Source: JBCCFC01 sp965213595 (lineage in GTDB: Bacteria > Chloroflexota > Anaerolineae > Caldilineales > Caldilineaceae). From it: 64,000 nucleotides of DNA. Below, in pieces: positions 8,158 through 16,866 of the stretch. The notes beneath the pieces are model-generated. The model worked only from the letters and a program-made list of their open reading frames with translations, did no database searches and was not told the origin of the DNA. The first letter of the stretch is position 1; each line of letters opens with the position of its first letter. A program made the position numbers and the translations under genes. The stretch spans positions 1,488,001-1,552,000 of the forward strand of contig CBDBZO010000006.1 of the NCBI GenBank assembly GCA_965213595.1. Reading direction: 5' to 3'.

Positions 8158-8463
8158 CTAATCTAGCAGCGCACGAACATCCCGCTCCGCTAACTCCTGG
8201 CGCAGGATATCGACTTCCCGGCGCAGGCTGGCGCGCTCCCACTCCAAAGTAGCGACCTGCTCTTGTAGAACTTCGTTGCTTTCAGATACGGGCCATTGGC
8301 GAAATGCTAAAAAGAAAATCAGGAGTAGGTTGATAACGGGAACAAAGAAAAGCAAACCCGTGACGCCGTAGTAACCCGCTTTCGCGGCAATCCGCCAAAA
8401 GGCTGTGCTGACCAATAGAAATAGAGCAACTGTAAGAACGATGGGCAGAATAGTTTCAGTCAT
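8158..8463 (-). CDS. Small membrane protein with coiled-coil tail, psp-linked paralog 3
   Basis: 101 residues from the ATG at 8463, which lies one base after the upstream gene's stop (8465-8467); an upstream ATG at 8487 would overlap. Two membrane helices, with KAGYYGVTGLLFFVPVIN between them and FRQWP after, then a 40-residue charged coiled coil (EVLQEQVATLEWERASLRRE). The layout of a membrane helix plus leucine-zipper-like tail resembles PspB in topology, not in recognisable sequence. Part of the pspA-led operon. Confidence 0.75.
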   Translation of the reverse strand: MTETILPIVLTVALFLLVSTAFWRIAAKAGYYGVTGLLFFVPVINLLLIFFLAFRQWPVSESNEVLQEQVATLEWERASLRREVDILRQELAERDVRALLD

Positions 8464-8464
8464 C

Positions 8465-8761
8465 TCAACCGACACGATTTGTCTCATCCAATCTACGCTG
8501 CAAATCTTGCTTGTCTTGGCGCAGACGCTCTGCTTCGCGTCGCAATCGCTCCACCTCCTCCAACACCGGCCACCTGGAAAAGGCTAGGTAGAGCAGGACT
8601 AACAGGTCGATAAATGGAAAAAGAAAGAGGAGACTTACCCAGCCCGAATAGCCCATCTGTCGGGCAATGCGTGAGTAGAGCAGGATGGCGAATGCTAGGA
8701 CGACTACAAAGACGCCTGTCAGCGCAAATGCTAATCCAACGGGGAATTCTTCTCCCGTCAT
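8465..8761 (-). CDS. Small membrane protein with coiled-coil tail, psp-linked paralog 2
   Basis: 98 residues. Two membrane helices share QMGYSGWVSLLFLFPFID and AFSRWP with its neighbours; the C-terminal 30 residues (EVERLRREAERLRQDKQDLQ) form a charged coiled coil. A strong AAGGAG ribosome site lies before the ATG at 8761. It is the second of four tandem paralogs after pspA. Function unknown; membrane-stress partner is an inference. Confidence 0.78.
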   Translation of the reverse strand: MTGEEFPVGLAFALTGVFVVVLAFAILLYSRIARQMGYSGWVSLLFLFPFIDLLVLLYLAFSRWPVLEEVERLRREAERLRQDKQDLQRRLDETNRVG

Positions 8762-8786
8762 GCCGTATCTCCTTTCTGCCAGCGAT

Positions 8787-9092
8787 TTAGCTGCCAGCTA
8801 CGTTGGGCAGTTGATTCATCTGATGCCGTAGCGCCGCTGTTTCCTGCCGCAGGCGACCGATCTCTTCCTCAAGCTGCGTCGCCTCGTTCGACATCGGCCA
8901 GCGCGAAAAGGCGAGGTAGATAAACATGATCGTGCTGACAAGCGGCAACAGCATCAAAAAGCCCAATGCGCCGCTAAACCCCATCTTGGCGAAAATGCGC
9001 CAGTAGACGTAGACGAAAAATGCCAAATACCCAAGGACAAAGAGTAAGGCAAGAATTCCGATAACGAGACCAGCAACCTCTTCCCCGGACAT
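8787..9092 (-). CDS. Small membrane protein with coiled-coil tail, psp-linked paralog 1
   Basis: 101 residues from the ATG at 9092, which has a GGGAGG ribosome site; the 30 codons upstream in frame are spacer. Two membrane helices, KMGFSGALGFLMLLPLVS and AFSRWP, then a coiled coil (QLEEEIGRLRQETAALRHQM). It is closest in pattern to the 8465 gene. First of the four paralogs behind pspA. Confidence 0.78.
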   Translation of the reverse strand: MSGEEVAGLVIGILALLFVLGYLAFFVYVYWRIFAKMGFSGALGFLMLLPLVSTIMFIYLAFSRWPMSNEATQLEEEIGRLRQETAALRHQMNQLPNVAGS

Positions 9093-9203
9093 ACGGCCTC
9101 CCGATCTGATTGGGCTCTTGCATAGATTGGTTAGGCGTCCGGCTTCTCCGGAGAAGCCGAACGCCTGACGGACGCGGCGCACCGCGCCCCGGAATGAATG
9201 GAA

Positions 9204-9932
9204 TTACCCCTCCTCCTCGACCACGCGCCAGCTCTCGGATTCGTCTTGGCTGTCGTCCTTCAGGCCGAGCTGGGCGCGGCGGGCGGCGAGCTGATTGTCC
9301 AGCTCGCTGCGGCCCAGCACCTCGTCCATCTGCGCATCCAGGCTGGCCGAGCGCATTTCGCTGGCGGCGGAGGCCTTGTCCAGACGGCGGTAGACGCTGT
9401 CCGCAATCGCGCGGATGTCGCTATCGCCCGTGCCGCGCAGATCGTCCAGACTCTTGATTGCCTTGACGGTCGTCTCCTTGCTCTGCGCCAGCATGAGCAG
9501 CGACTGCAATTCCTCGCGCTCCTGGCGCATGGTCGTCAGCCGCGACTGAAGCTTGACGCGCGCGCTCACCAGGTTCTGGAACTCCTCGTTCTGCCGCTTG
9601 GACTGCTCCTTGTACGTTTCGATCAGCCGCTGCGTGCTGTTGAGCTGGCTCTGGGCGGCGGCGGCGGCGGAATCGTTGCCCTCCATCAAAAAGGCGTTGA
9701 TGGCCTTGTCCAGCTCGGAGCCGCGCTGCTCGAATTCATCGGCCTTGCGCTGCAGCGTGCGCACCTCGCCGCCCACGGTCGCCGCGGCGTCCTCCAGCTC
9801 GGCGAGATTGCTTTGCACCTGCCGCATGTACTGGTCAATCACGGCCATGCTGTTGGTCTTGAGCGCACGGTCGACCATGTCGTGCAGGTTGGCGGAAATG
9901 AGGGTTGAAACTTTATCCAGTAGCGATGCCAT
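9204..9932 (-). CDS. pspA: PspA/IM30 (Vipp1) family membrane-remodelling protein
   Basis: 242 residues, almost entirely alpha-helical. PspA/IM30 proteins oligomerise on the inner face of the membrane to stabilise it under stress. The N-terminal LLDKVSTLISANLHDMVDRA helix and the following long coiled coil fit the family, which is usually 220-250 residues. The ATG at 9932 is preceded by GGAGG 8 bases upstream; 37 upstream codons lack family similarity. It leads a minus-strand operon with four small membrane proteins and a coiled-coil membrane protein, in place of the classical pspBC genes. Confidence 0.88.
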   Translation of the reverse strand: MASLLDKVSTLISANLHDMVDRALKTNSMAVIDQYMRQVQSNLAELEDAAATVGGEVRTLQRKADEFEQRGSELDKAINAFLMEGNDSAAAAAQSQLNSTQRLIETYKEQSKRQNEEFQNLVSARVKLQSRLTTMRQEREELQSLLMLAQSKETTVKAIKSLDDLRGTGDSDIRAIADSVYRRLDKASAASEMRSASLDAQMDEVLGRSELDNQLAARRAQLGLKDDSQDESESWRVVEEEG

Positions 9933-10094
9933 GGGTAGATGCCTCCTGTGGCGGTTGGGTTGCCGGGGTGAATTGTCCCCGGTAACAAATACGTCCAAGC
10001 GGACAAATGGTTGCGAAACGCGTAGGCCACAAGATTGTATCACGATTTGCTTCGCGGGCGATGACGTTTGTCTGACGACGCGCTGATTTTTGCT

Positions 10095-10204
10095 TAGATT
10101 CCATTGACATTTGAGAATTGGCTCTCACGAGTGGGGAAAGGGCTGGGGATGGGGGCGCGCTCGACCTCCCCGCCGCTCGTTTAGCAAAATGTCAACGGAA
10201 CCTA
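10095..10204. mobile_element. MITE-like element with 18-bp terminal inverted repeats (copy 1)
   Basis: TAGATTCCATTGACATTT (10095-10112) and its inverted partner ending at 10204 match at 16 of 18 positions. The subterminal sequences (GAGAATTGGCTCTCAC and GCTAAACGAGC on the respective ends) recur in the element at 58361-58813 in opposite orientation. It lies 4 bp from the protease stop codon. No clear target duplication and no transposase were seen. Confidence 0.7.
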
Positions 10205-10208
10205 GTTT

Positions 10209-11759
10209 TTACTCAAACGACAGATCATCCAGCAGCAGCACGCTCGGTCCCGCGGCGTCCGTTTCGACGCGTAGCTGGAGGGCCACCGTTTTTCCGGCAT
10301 GGGCGCTCAGATCGACCACGCGGGCGGTCCAGTCTGCCGCGCGCGCATCGCGGCAGAGCTCGAACTGATCCACCACCACCTGATTCACCACTACGCCGCC
10401 AAAATCGTCGGCTGCTGGCCCACAGGGATCGGGTGAATCGAGCTGGAACCAGATGCGCAGGCGCGGGGCCCCGTGCGGAATGGTGACCGTCTGCGTGAGC
10501 TTGCCCACCTCGAAATTTGCCCCACCCAGCAGCGCCACGCGGCTGCCCTCGCGCGGACTCAGCTCGAAGCGCTCCGCCGCAAAGAGCAGCGGGCTCCCGC
10601 TCAGCGAGGAGGGCGTCCACCCCGTGGTGGCGCTCTGCTCGAAGCCCGCGTTTTGCAGCGCAAGAGCTTCCTGCCGCGCCACCAGCGGCAGCTGCACGCG
10701 CACTGTCGTGGCCGTGGGCGTCGGCGTGCGCGTGGGCGGCAGCGTGGGCACGGGCGTTAGCGGCGTGGGCGTAACGGTGGGCGTGGACGTGGCGGTGGGG
10801 GTAAAGGTAGCGGTGGGCGTGGGCGTGATCGCCGGCGCGGCCAAAGCCGAGGCCTGGGTGGAAATCCACTCGTCAAAAAACGAGACGCGGGCAAAGACGC
10901 TGTAGGCTTCGGGCACGGCACAGCCCCCGCGCCCCCAGCTGACGACGCCAATCTGTATCCACTGCGCGTTGGCCTCGTCGTAGACCATGGTCGGCCCGCC
11001 GCTGTCGCCGTTGCAGGCCGAGCGCTCGGCATCGTTGAAGCCGGTGCAGAGCATGTTGTCGGTAATGCTCTCGGTAAAGAGCCCGTAGGCGTCGCGGCAG
11101 GCGCTGGTGGAGACAACGGGCAGCGTCACCTGGCGCAGGCCATCGGGAAAGAGCGGCGTGAAGTCGGCAAAGGCCTGCACCCCCCAGCCGACCACCGTGG
11201 ACAGAGCGCCCGCCGCCTCGCGCTCGCGGTAGACGGGATCGTTGGTGCGATTGAGCGCAATCGGCGGCTGCGTGGAGGGTCGCGCAAGCTGAAGCAGGGC
11301 GACATCAAAGTTGAAATTGCGCTCGTCGTAAATGGGGTGGCGAATGATGCGGCGCACGTCGATGCGCTCGCCGTTGGATGCGCTCAACTCGTGTCGCCCC
11401 AGGACGATGTCGATATCGCCGGGCGCAAGGGGGACAAAGCTGACGCCGTCCGGCTGCGAAAAATCTTCGTCGGGGCGATAGGTGCAGTGCGCGGCCGTGA
11501 GCACCCAGTCGCGGGCGATCAGCGAGCCGGCGCAGAATTGCCCCTGGAAGGCGTCCGCCCGCTCGGCCTGCACCAGCGCCGCCACCCACGGCCACGCCCC
11601 CGGCACGGCCTCCTCGCCGCCGATGATGTCGGGCTGCACGTCCGGCTCGTCCTGGGCTTGTGCGGTGGGGGTTTGCCCTCGCACTCCATATCCAACACCG
11701 ACTATCACAGAAATTAGAAATAAAGAGAGTAGAAGCGGCGTGGACAGCTTACCGTTCAT
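10209..11759 (-). CDS. Secreted trypsin-like serine protease with TPT linker and C-terminal domain
   Basis: 516 residues. A signal peptide or anchor covers residues 1-28. The S1 peptidase domain starts at IIGG (45-48) and has His91 (LTAAHC), Asp152 (FDVALLQL) and Ser253 (CNGDSGGP). The residue equivalent to chymotrypsin 189 is Ser, suggesting chymotrypsin-like rather than trypsin-like preference. A Thr/Pro linker (about 312-355, TPTPTATFTPTATSTPT) leads to a C-terminal beta-rich region of about 140 residues resembling a carbohydrate-binding or jelly-roll module. GGAGG lies before the ATG. It probably acts outside the cell after removal of a propeptide. Monocistronic by spacing. Confidence 0.9.
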   Translation of the reverse strand: MNGKLSTPLLLSLFLISVIVGVGYGVRGQTPTAQAQDEPDVQPDIIGGEEAVPGAWPWVAALVQAERADAFQGQFCAGSLIARDWVLTAAHCTYRPDEDFSQPDGVSFVPLAPGDIDIVLGRHELSASNGERIDVRRIIRHPIYDERNFNFDVALLQLARPSTQPPIALNRTNDPVYREREAAGALSTVVGWGVQAFADFTPLFPDGLRQVTLPVVSTSACRDAYGLFTESITDNMLCTGFNDAERSACNGDSGGPTMVYDEANAQWIQIGVVSWGRGGCAVPEAYSVFARVSFFDEWISTQASALAAPAITPTPTATFTPTATSTPTVTPTPLTPVPTLPPTRTPTPTATTVRVQLPLVARQEALALQNAGFEQSATTGWTPSSLSGSPLLFAAERFELSPREGSRVALLGGANFEVGKLTQTVTIPHGAPRLRIWFQLDSPDPCGPAADDFGGVVVNQVVVDQFELCRDARAADWTARVVDLSAHAGKTVALQLRVETDAAGPSVLLLDDLSFE

Positions 11760-11891
11760 CGGTCCTCCATAGGTAGAATTTAGGACAAGAGATGGAATTT
11801 ATGTCAGAATGAAGAAGTATGGCCTGCCGCAATCGAACTTTTTCGGAGTACCTCGCAACCACGGCGGCAGCAACGCATTTGGATTTTGGTT

Positions 11892-11993
11892 GTTCACGAT
11901 CTGACGAAGTAAGCCTCCTCAGATGCCGCGCTTTCGCCGACCTGTTTGCATCTGAGGAGCCTCGCTCCGCCGTTTTGTATCACAATCGTGAAC
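11892..11993. repeat. Nested palindrome after the secreted hypothetical gene
   Basis: Outer arms GTTCACGAT (11892-11900) and ATCGTGAAC (11985-11993), inner arms GCCTCCTCAGATGC (11913-11926) and GCATCTGAGGAGCC (11948-11961). The outer right arm ends in the stop codon of the 11993 gene. Confidence 0.7.
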
Positions 11994-12496
11994 TACCGAA
12001 TTTCAAAACTCGTTTCGCGATAGAGCACATCGTCGATAAAGAAATCGATCTCATAGCTGCCGCGGTAGACGGGTTCGCTGCAGCGCTCGACGATGCGATT
12101 TGTATCGGGATCAACCGTGTTGATGGCAATAGAACCGCTCATCTCTTCTGAAGAAGTTTCCGTCACCCCTTCTTGATCCAACTCCCTGATGCGCTCTCCA
12201 TCAATTGTCCACTCGATACGATATGGCGAGCCTGGGCGGGCGTTAATCAGCGTAGCGTAAGCCAGCGCGTAGAAGCCGTACTCCAGCATTTCGGGTTCAA
12301 TGACGGGCTCATTGGGCGGATCGGTACACCTATCGAACGTTGCAAAAATTGGCGGTGCAACGCTGGGCGGCGAGAGTATAATCGGCAGGAAAATTGGCGT
12401 TGTGGTTTGGGCGGAAACAGTTGGCGGCGCGGCGGGTAGAAGCGTGCATGAGACGACAATCAACGCAAGCAGGACAAGGCGACGAAGAAGTTTCAT
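11993..12496 (-). CDS. Secreted hypothetical protein
   Basis: 167 residues from the ATG at 12496. Residues 1-31 form a clear signal peptide (MKLLRRLVLLALIVVSC with a possible AQ cleavage site near residue 30; the Cys could instead mark a lipoprotein). The mature part begins with a short Pro-rich stretch and contains beta-type segments, two Cys residues and the repeated word 'DP.T.R' type. No family recognised. A weak AAAGG ribosome site precedes the start. Probably exported; it sits alone between the protease and recQ. Confidence 0.65.
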   Translation of the reverse strand: MKLLRRLVLLALIVVSCTLLPAAPPTVSAQTTTPIFLPIILSPPSVAPPIFATFDRCTDPPNEPVIEPEMLEYGFYALAYATLINARPGSPYRIEWTIDGERIRELDQEGVTETSSEEMSGSIAINTVDPDTNRIVERCSEPVYRGSYEIDFFIDDVLYRETSFEIR

Positions 12497-12594
12497 GATG
12501 GTGCCTTTTGTGAATGATGAGATAAAGGAAGGGAGGTTGTGCACTCGAATGAATGGTACTTCAGCTTCCGTTATAAAGCAAAGCAATGCCTCGT

Positions 12595-15500
12595 TTACTG
12601 CTCCGCCGCCAGCGCCCCATTTACAATTTCCAGAATCCGCTCGCTCTGCTCGCGCAGACCGCTGCTGCGAAAGCCGACAATTTTTTCGAGCGCGGCGTCA
12701 TCCGTGGGCGCTTGCTTGGCAATGCCCTTGAGCACGCCGTTGCCCGCCACAAGGTAAGGCTTGCTTCCCTCACCAACCGCGATTTTCATGCGCAGCTCCT
12801 GTAGCTTGAGGAAAATTTGGCGCTCCACCTGTGGCGACACCGCTGCACCGCCGAATGCTCCCTTGCCCTTTGCTTCGCCGCTGGCCTGCGCCTCGCGCTG
12901 AGCCGTGAGCAGATCGACATCGCCTTCCCCTTCATCGTTGAGCTGCACCAAATCCAGAATCGCGCTGCCGTAATTCTTGACGCGCTGCGCGCCCATGCCC
13001 GGAATCTCGGACAGGTCGTCCTCGTCCTGCGGGCGCTGCTCGGCGATTTGCAGCATGATCTCGTTGCTCATCACTACGTAGGGCGGCGAGCCCTGCTCAT
13101 CGGAGACGCGCTTGCGCCAGAGCCAGAGCGCTTTTTGCAAGCCGGTGTAGGTTTCACCCTCTTCATTTTGACCTTCGGCGGCTGCCTCAATCGCATCGGC
13201 GTCATCCTCGGCTGGCTCCGGCGCTTCGCCGAACTCGGCCAGCTCCGGGTGCTCGCTCAGCCACGCCTCCGCCTCCGCGCGACCGCGCATCGTCGCCGCC
13301 AGCACGGGGTAGCCGCCGCGCGAGAACTGGCGCGCGCGCCCATCCTCCAGCATGATGTCAACGATCTCCATCACGCCCGCCTCGCCCATCGTCTTGAGCC
13401 GACCGTGGTGGCGCGCTTCGTTGGGCTGTACGGGGGCACGCAGGCTGCCCGTCAATATGCGAGCCAGCCCGCTGCGGCCCACCGGCTTGGGCAGGCTGAC
13501 CAGACAATCCAGGATCATCGGCTCGACGTCGGCATCGTCCGGCAGCGGGTGGCTCGGCTCGGCGGGCAGGGGGATTTCGGGGCGCACGCCGGTGCAGTTG
13601 TCGCAGACTTCGCACTTCATGCGCGGCGGGCTGCCAAAGTGCATGTTGATATAGCCGTGGCGGCAGCTCTCCGCCGTGGCGTAGCCGATGATGTCGTCGA
13701 TGCGGCGTTGGGAGAGGGCCGCGGCCTGCTGCTGCAGGCGCTCCAGCCGCTCGCGCATGTCCGGCGGGCCGTCGATGCCCGCACCGCTTGGCAGCTCGAT
13801 CAGCATGGCGCGCTTGCTGCCCTTGAGGTGAAGCAGCCCCTTGGCCTGCCACGCCAGCAGCAGCGCCTCGGCCTCGTGCAAAGGCCAGTCCATAAACTCG
13901 GCCACGTCGCGCGTCTGAAATTCCGCCTTGCGCCCCGGCTTGAGCGACAGCCCGCGCAGCAAAAGCTGATACTCTTCGTCGGCCTCCGCCTGCGCCGCCA
14001 GCGATTTTGACAATTTCTTGGGCACGCCCAGCTCCACGGACTGGGGAAAATCAAAGGAGCGGCTCAGCAGGTCGGCCCGCTCCAGCGTCGCAATCGAAAC
14101 GCGCATCGTCGTCTCGTCCGTGTTGGCGACCTGCGTCAGGCGGCGTCCTTCGACGGGGCCGATAATTGGCTCAGACCCCTCCCCCACATGTTCGAGGGGA
14201 GAGGGGGCTTCAGTTGGCTCGTCGTCGATAAAGTCGGAGGGAGTTTCAGATTGTGGCGAAGTACCATCGGTTGGCGCGTCCGACCTCTCCCCCAAACCCC
14301 CTCTCCTCTGAGGAGAGGGGGCTTCACTCGATTCGTCGGCTACGAGCTCGCGCTGAGGGGGAGAGGTCGAACGACTCGCGTCATCGGATACGCCCGTCTC
14401 TCGCTTCAACCCCAACTGCGTGGCGATGGCGCGGTAGATTTTCTCCAGGAAATCGAGGTTGTACTCGTCGCTGCGCGCCCAGCGGCGCAGGTTGGCCCAG
14501 TCGTTGTTGCTGTAAAAGAGCACGCCCTGGCTCAGCTTGCCGTCGCGCCCGGCGCGACCCACCTCCTGGTAGTAAGCCGCCAGGCTGCGCGACGGGTGAA
14601 AGTGGACGATAAAGCGGATGTCCGGCTTGTCGATGCCCATGCCAAAGGCGATGGTCGCCACCACGACGCGCGTCTTGTTGGACATGAAGCGATCCTGCAC
14701 CTTGCCGCGATTGCTCACGCCCGCGTGGTAGGCCTCGGCGGAGATGCCCGCGTCGCTCAGCTGGAAGGCAATCGATTCGGCCTTGCGCCGGCTGTTGACG
14801 TAGATGATGCCGCTGCCCTCGGTCTCGCTTGCAAACTTGAGCAGCGCCGTCATCTTCTCGTCGTCGCTGTTGAAACGCAGCGCGGAGAGGTGGAGGTTGT
14901 TGCGAAAGATGTCGAGCGTAAGCACGCGCGCGCGGCGCTCTTCCCCGCCGCTACCCGTGCCGTTTGCGCCATCGGCGCCGAGATAGTCGACGATCTCGTC
15001 GCGCACCTGGGGCGGCGCGGTGGCCGTCATCGCCAGAGCGGTGGGGTTGCCCAATTCGGTGCGCGCCTCCTGGATAAAGAGGTAGTCGGGCCGAAAATCG
15101 TGGCCCCACATCGAGACGCAGTGCGCTTCGTCGACCACAAATAAATCGAGCCCGCCCTGGCGCAGGGCGTGTAAAAATTCCCTCTGCCGCAAACGCTCCG
15201 GCGCGGCATAGACGAGCTTGTACTCGCCCTTGGCAACCGCCGCCATGCGCTCGGCCAGCTCGTCATCCTCCAGCGTGCTGTTGATAAAGGTCCCCTTGGC
15301 TCTCGCCGCCGCGGGCAGGCTCTCGACCTGATCCTTCATCAGCGCAATCAGCGGGCTGATCACGAGCGTGGACTGCGGCAGCGTTAGCGCGGGAAGCTGG
15401 TAGCAGAGCGACTTGCCCGCGCCCGTCGGCATGACGGTGAGAATTGATTCGCCGCGCAGGACGAGCGCCACCGCCTCCATCTGCCCCTCGCGCAGCTTGG

Positions 15501-16377
15501 TAAAGCCAAAGTGGCGCACCGCTTCGAGCTGGATGTTGCGCTTCTCCTTGCGATCAAGCTCAACGGTGTCGATGGCGCCGCGCCGGGTATACCCATTCAC
15601 GCGAGCCGCCAGGCTTTCCAGGTCGGATTCGTCGCCCTCGACAAAGGGAGCCAGTGCCCCGCGCAGGGCCAGCTCGTCGACCTCCTGCCGCCGCTGCGAT
15701 TCGAGCCGGGCGGCGTCCGCGCTCTCGGCGTTGCCCAGCGCGGCCTGTAAATTCGCCAGCTGCACTAACTGCTCGTTGGTGATGTGGGCTGGAATGCCGG
15801 AACCCAGCCGCTCGGCGTAGCGCGCGGCCACGTCGCGCTCGCCCGCCTGCTCGGCCAGCTTGGCCAGCGCCAGCGTCACCATCGTATTGCCCGAATGCTG
15901 CTCCAGATAATTTTCCAGCAGCTCCCGCGCGTGCGCAAAGCGACCCAGCCCTGCGTAGACCTCGGCGGCGGCGCTCAGCGCCAGCGCCACGGCATAAGCA
16001 TTGCGCGTCTGCGTCTCGCTCAGTGTATTGGCGTTGTCGCGCGCGTGATCCTCGTGGCCCGCGGCGAGCAGCGCGCGCACTTCAAGCGCCTGGCTCGCCA
16101 GGCTGGCGCTGCGCCGCTGCCGCCGCTCGATCACCTGCAGCGCCTCCTCGAAGCGAGCGAGCCGGAAGAGGGCCTGCGCCTGCTCGTCCAGCAGGAAGAG
16201 CAGCGGCCCGTGCGCCTCGCGCAGCGCCTCGACGAGCGCGAGCTGCGTCTCGGCGTCGCCCCAGTCGTGCAGGTAGCGCAGCGCCTGGTCGCGCACTTCG
16301 GGCGGCAGGTGCGCGACTTGATCGCGGGCGAGGGCGAGGGTGGGGGTGAGGGGGATTGAGTTTGGGGTGTCGGACAT
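12595..16377 (-). CDS. recQ: RecQ-family DNA helicase with helical N-terminus and two HRDC domains
   Basis: 1260 residues, about twice the usual RecQ. RecQ unwinds DNA 3'-5' in repair and recombination. Residues 1-250 are Ala/Leu/Glu-rich helical repeats like TPRs. The helicase core has Walker A MPTGAGKS (316-323), DEAH (416-419) and motif VI QEVGRAGRDG (604-613). The zinc-binding Cys set is Cys905, Cys922, Cys925 and Cys928. Two HRDC-like domains follow (about 1050-1130 and 1180-1258). Residues about 668-745, between motif VI and the zinc region, are two repeats of an EAPSP-containing peptide encoded by inserted palindromic DNA (14143-14376). Start 16377 is the first in-frame ATG; no ribosome site is evident. 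Confidence 0.9.
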   Translation of the reverse strand: MSDTPNSIPLTPTLALARDQVAHLPPEVRDQALRYLHDWGDAETQLALVEALREAHGPLLFLLDEQAQALFRLARFEEALQVIERRQRRSASLASQALEVRALLAAGHEDHARDNANTLSETQTRNAYAVALALSAAAEVYAGLGRFAHARELLENYLEQHSGNTMVTLALAKLAEQAGERDVAARYAERLGSGIPAHITNEQLVQLANLQAALGNAESADAARLESQRRQEVDELALRGALAPFVEGDESDLESLAARVNGYTRRGAIDTVELDRKEKRNIQLEAVRHFGFTKLREGQMEAVALVLRGESILTVMPTGAGKSLCYQLPALTLPQSTLVISPLIALMKDQVESLPAAARAKGTFINSTLEDDELAERMAAVAKGEYKLVYAAPERLRQREFLHALRQGGLDLFVVDEAHCVSMWGHDFRPDYLFIQEARTELGNPTALAMTATAPPQVRDEIVDYLGADGANGTGSGGEERRARVLTLDIFRNNLHLSALRFNSDDEKMTALLKFASETEGSGIIYVNSRRKAESIAFQLSDAGISAEAYHAGVSNRGKVQDRFMSNKTRVVVATIAFGMGIDKPDIRFIVHFHPSRSLAAYYQEVGRAGRDGKLSQGVLFYSNNDWANLRRWARSDEYNLDFLEKIYRAIATQLGLKRETGVSDDASRSTSPPQRELVADESSEAPSPQRRGGLGERSDAPTDGTSPQSETPSDFIDDEPTEAPSPLEHVGEGSEPIIGPVEGRRLTQVANTDETTMRVSIATLERADLLSRSFDFPQSVELGVPKKLSKSLAAQAEADEEYQLLLRGLSLKPGRKAEFQTRDVAEFMDWPLHEAEALLLAWQAKGLLHLKGSKRAMLIELPSGAGIDGPPDMRERLERLQQQAAALSQRRIDDIIGYATAESCRHGYINMHFGSPPRMKCEVCDNCTGVRPEIPLPAEPSHPLPDDADVEPMILDCLVSLPKPVGRSGLARILTGSLRAPVQPNEARHHGRLKTMGEAGVMEIVDIMLEDGRARQFSRGGYPVLAATMRGRAEAEAWLSEHPELAEFGEAPEPAEDDADAIEAAAEGQNEEGETYTGLQKALWLWRKRVSDEQGSPPYVVMSNEIMLQIAEQRPQDEDDLSEIPGMGAQRVKNYGSAILDLVQLNDEGEGDVDLLTAQREAQASGEAKGKGAFGGAAVSPQVERQIFLKLQELRMKIAVGEGSKPYLVAGNGVLKGIAKQAPTDDAALEKIVGFRSSGLREQSERILEIVNGALAAEQ
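14143..14376. repeat. Palindromic word repeats inserted in frame in recQ
   Basis: Outer arms CGACCTCTCCCCC (14281-14293) and GGGGGAGAGGTCG (14357-14369) and inner arms CCCCCTCTCCT (14297-14307) and AGGAGAGGGGG (14311-14321) are perfect pairs. A second related, less regular copy lies at about 14172-14212. Both encode EAPSP peptides in recQ. Confidence 0.75.
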
Positions 16378-16498
16378 AGGTGGTGAATGTGACTTTGGCG
16401 AAACTTTAGGTGCGTTTGTTGAGTGAATTCACGATACAACGAGCGCAAGCGCTTGTCAATAAATCTGCGTTTGCCGTGCATTTTAGTTTGGCATGAGC

Positions 16499-16679
16499 TG
16501 TCATTTTGCTCACGAAGTGGTCGCTGCTAAGAAACAAGCGTTATGTCAAAAGGCTAGCGTCGGCGGAGCGGACCCTGAGCCCCCTCGAAGGGCCCGTCGA
16601 AGCCAAAGCGGGTCGACCTAACGACCTTGTTTCTTTCAGTTTGAGGGCTGCCCCGCGGCCTCAGGTACTCAAAATGACA
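16499..16679. repeat. Nested palindrome upstream of the fdrA-like gene
   Basis: Outer TGTCATTTTG/CAAAATGACA (16499-16508, 16670-16679), middle AAGAAACAAG/CTTGTTTCTT (16529-16538, 16626-16635), and an inner CCCTGAGCCCCCTCGAAGGG (from 16573) related to the TTCGACAGGCTCAG repeat. The rest of 16378-16866 holds the promoter at 16722 and no gene. Confidence 0.65.
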
Positions 16680-16721
16680 TCTTGCTGCCGCGCTGAAATA
16701 CATCCGACGCACTTTTGGGGA

Positions 16722-16750
16722 TTGCCCAAGCTTCATCGACCGTGTATAAT
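16722..16750 (+). promoter_or_regulatory. Promoter for the fdrA-like gene
   Basis: TTGCCC (16722-16727), 17 bp, TATAAT (16745-16750). Transcription would start near 16757, upstream of in-frame ATGs at 16768 and 16867. Confidence 0.6.
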
Positions 16751-16866
16751 CGCTCCATATCTTTCCTATGCGCCATCCTCCACCGCGCGCCAATCTAGCT
16801 CTGCCGTCCCACCTCAGCCGGCTTCATCGACGCACCGGCGACGCGCGGCCCACCTACTCGCTATCC

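Noticed and set aside
12817..14010. 397-codon plus-strand frame inside recQ
   Set aside because: Shadow of recQ; low-complexity Arg/Leu/Ala composition with no motif.
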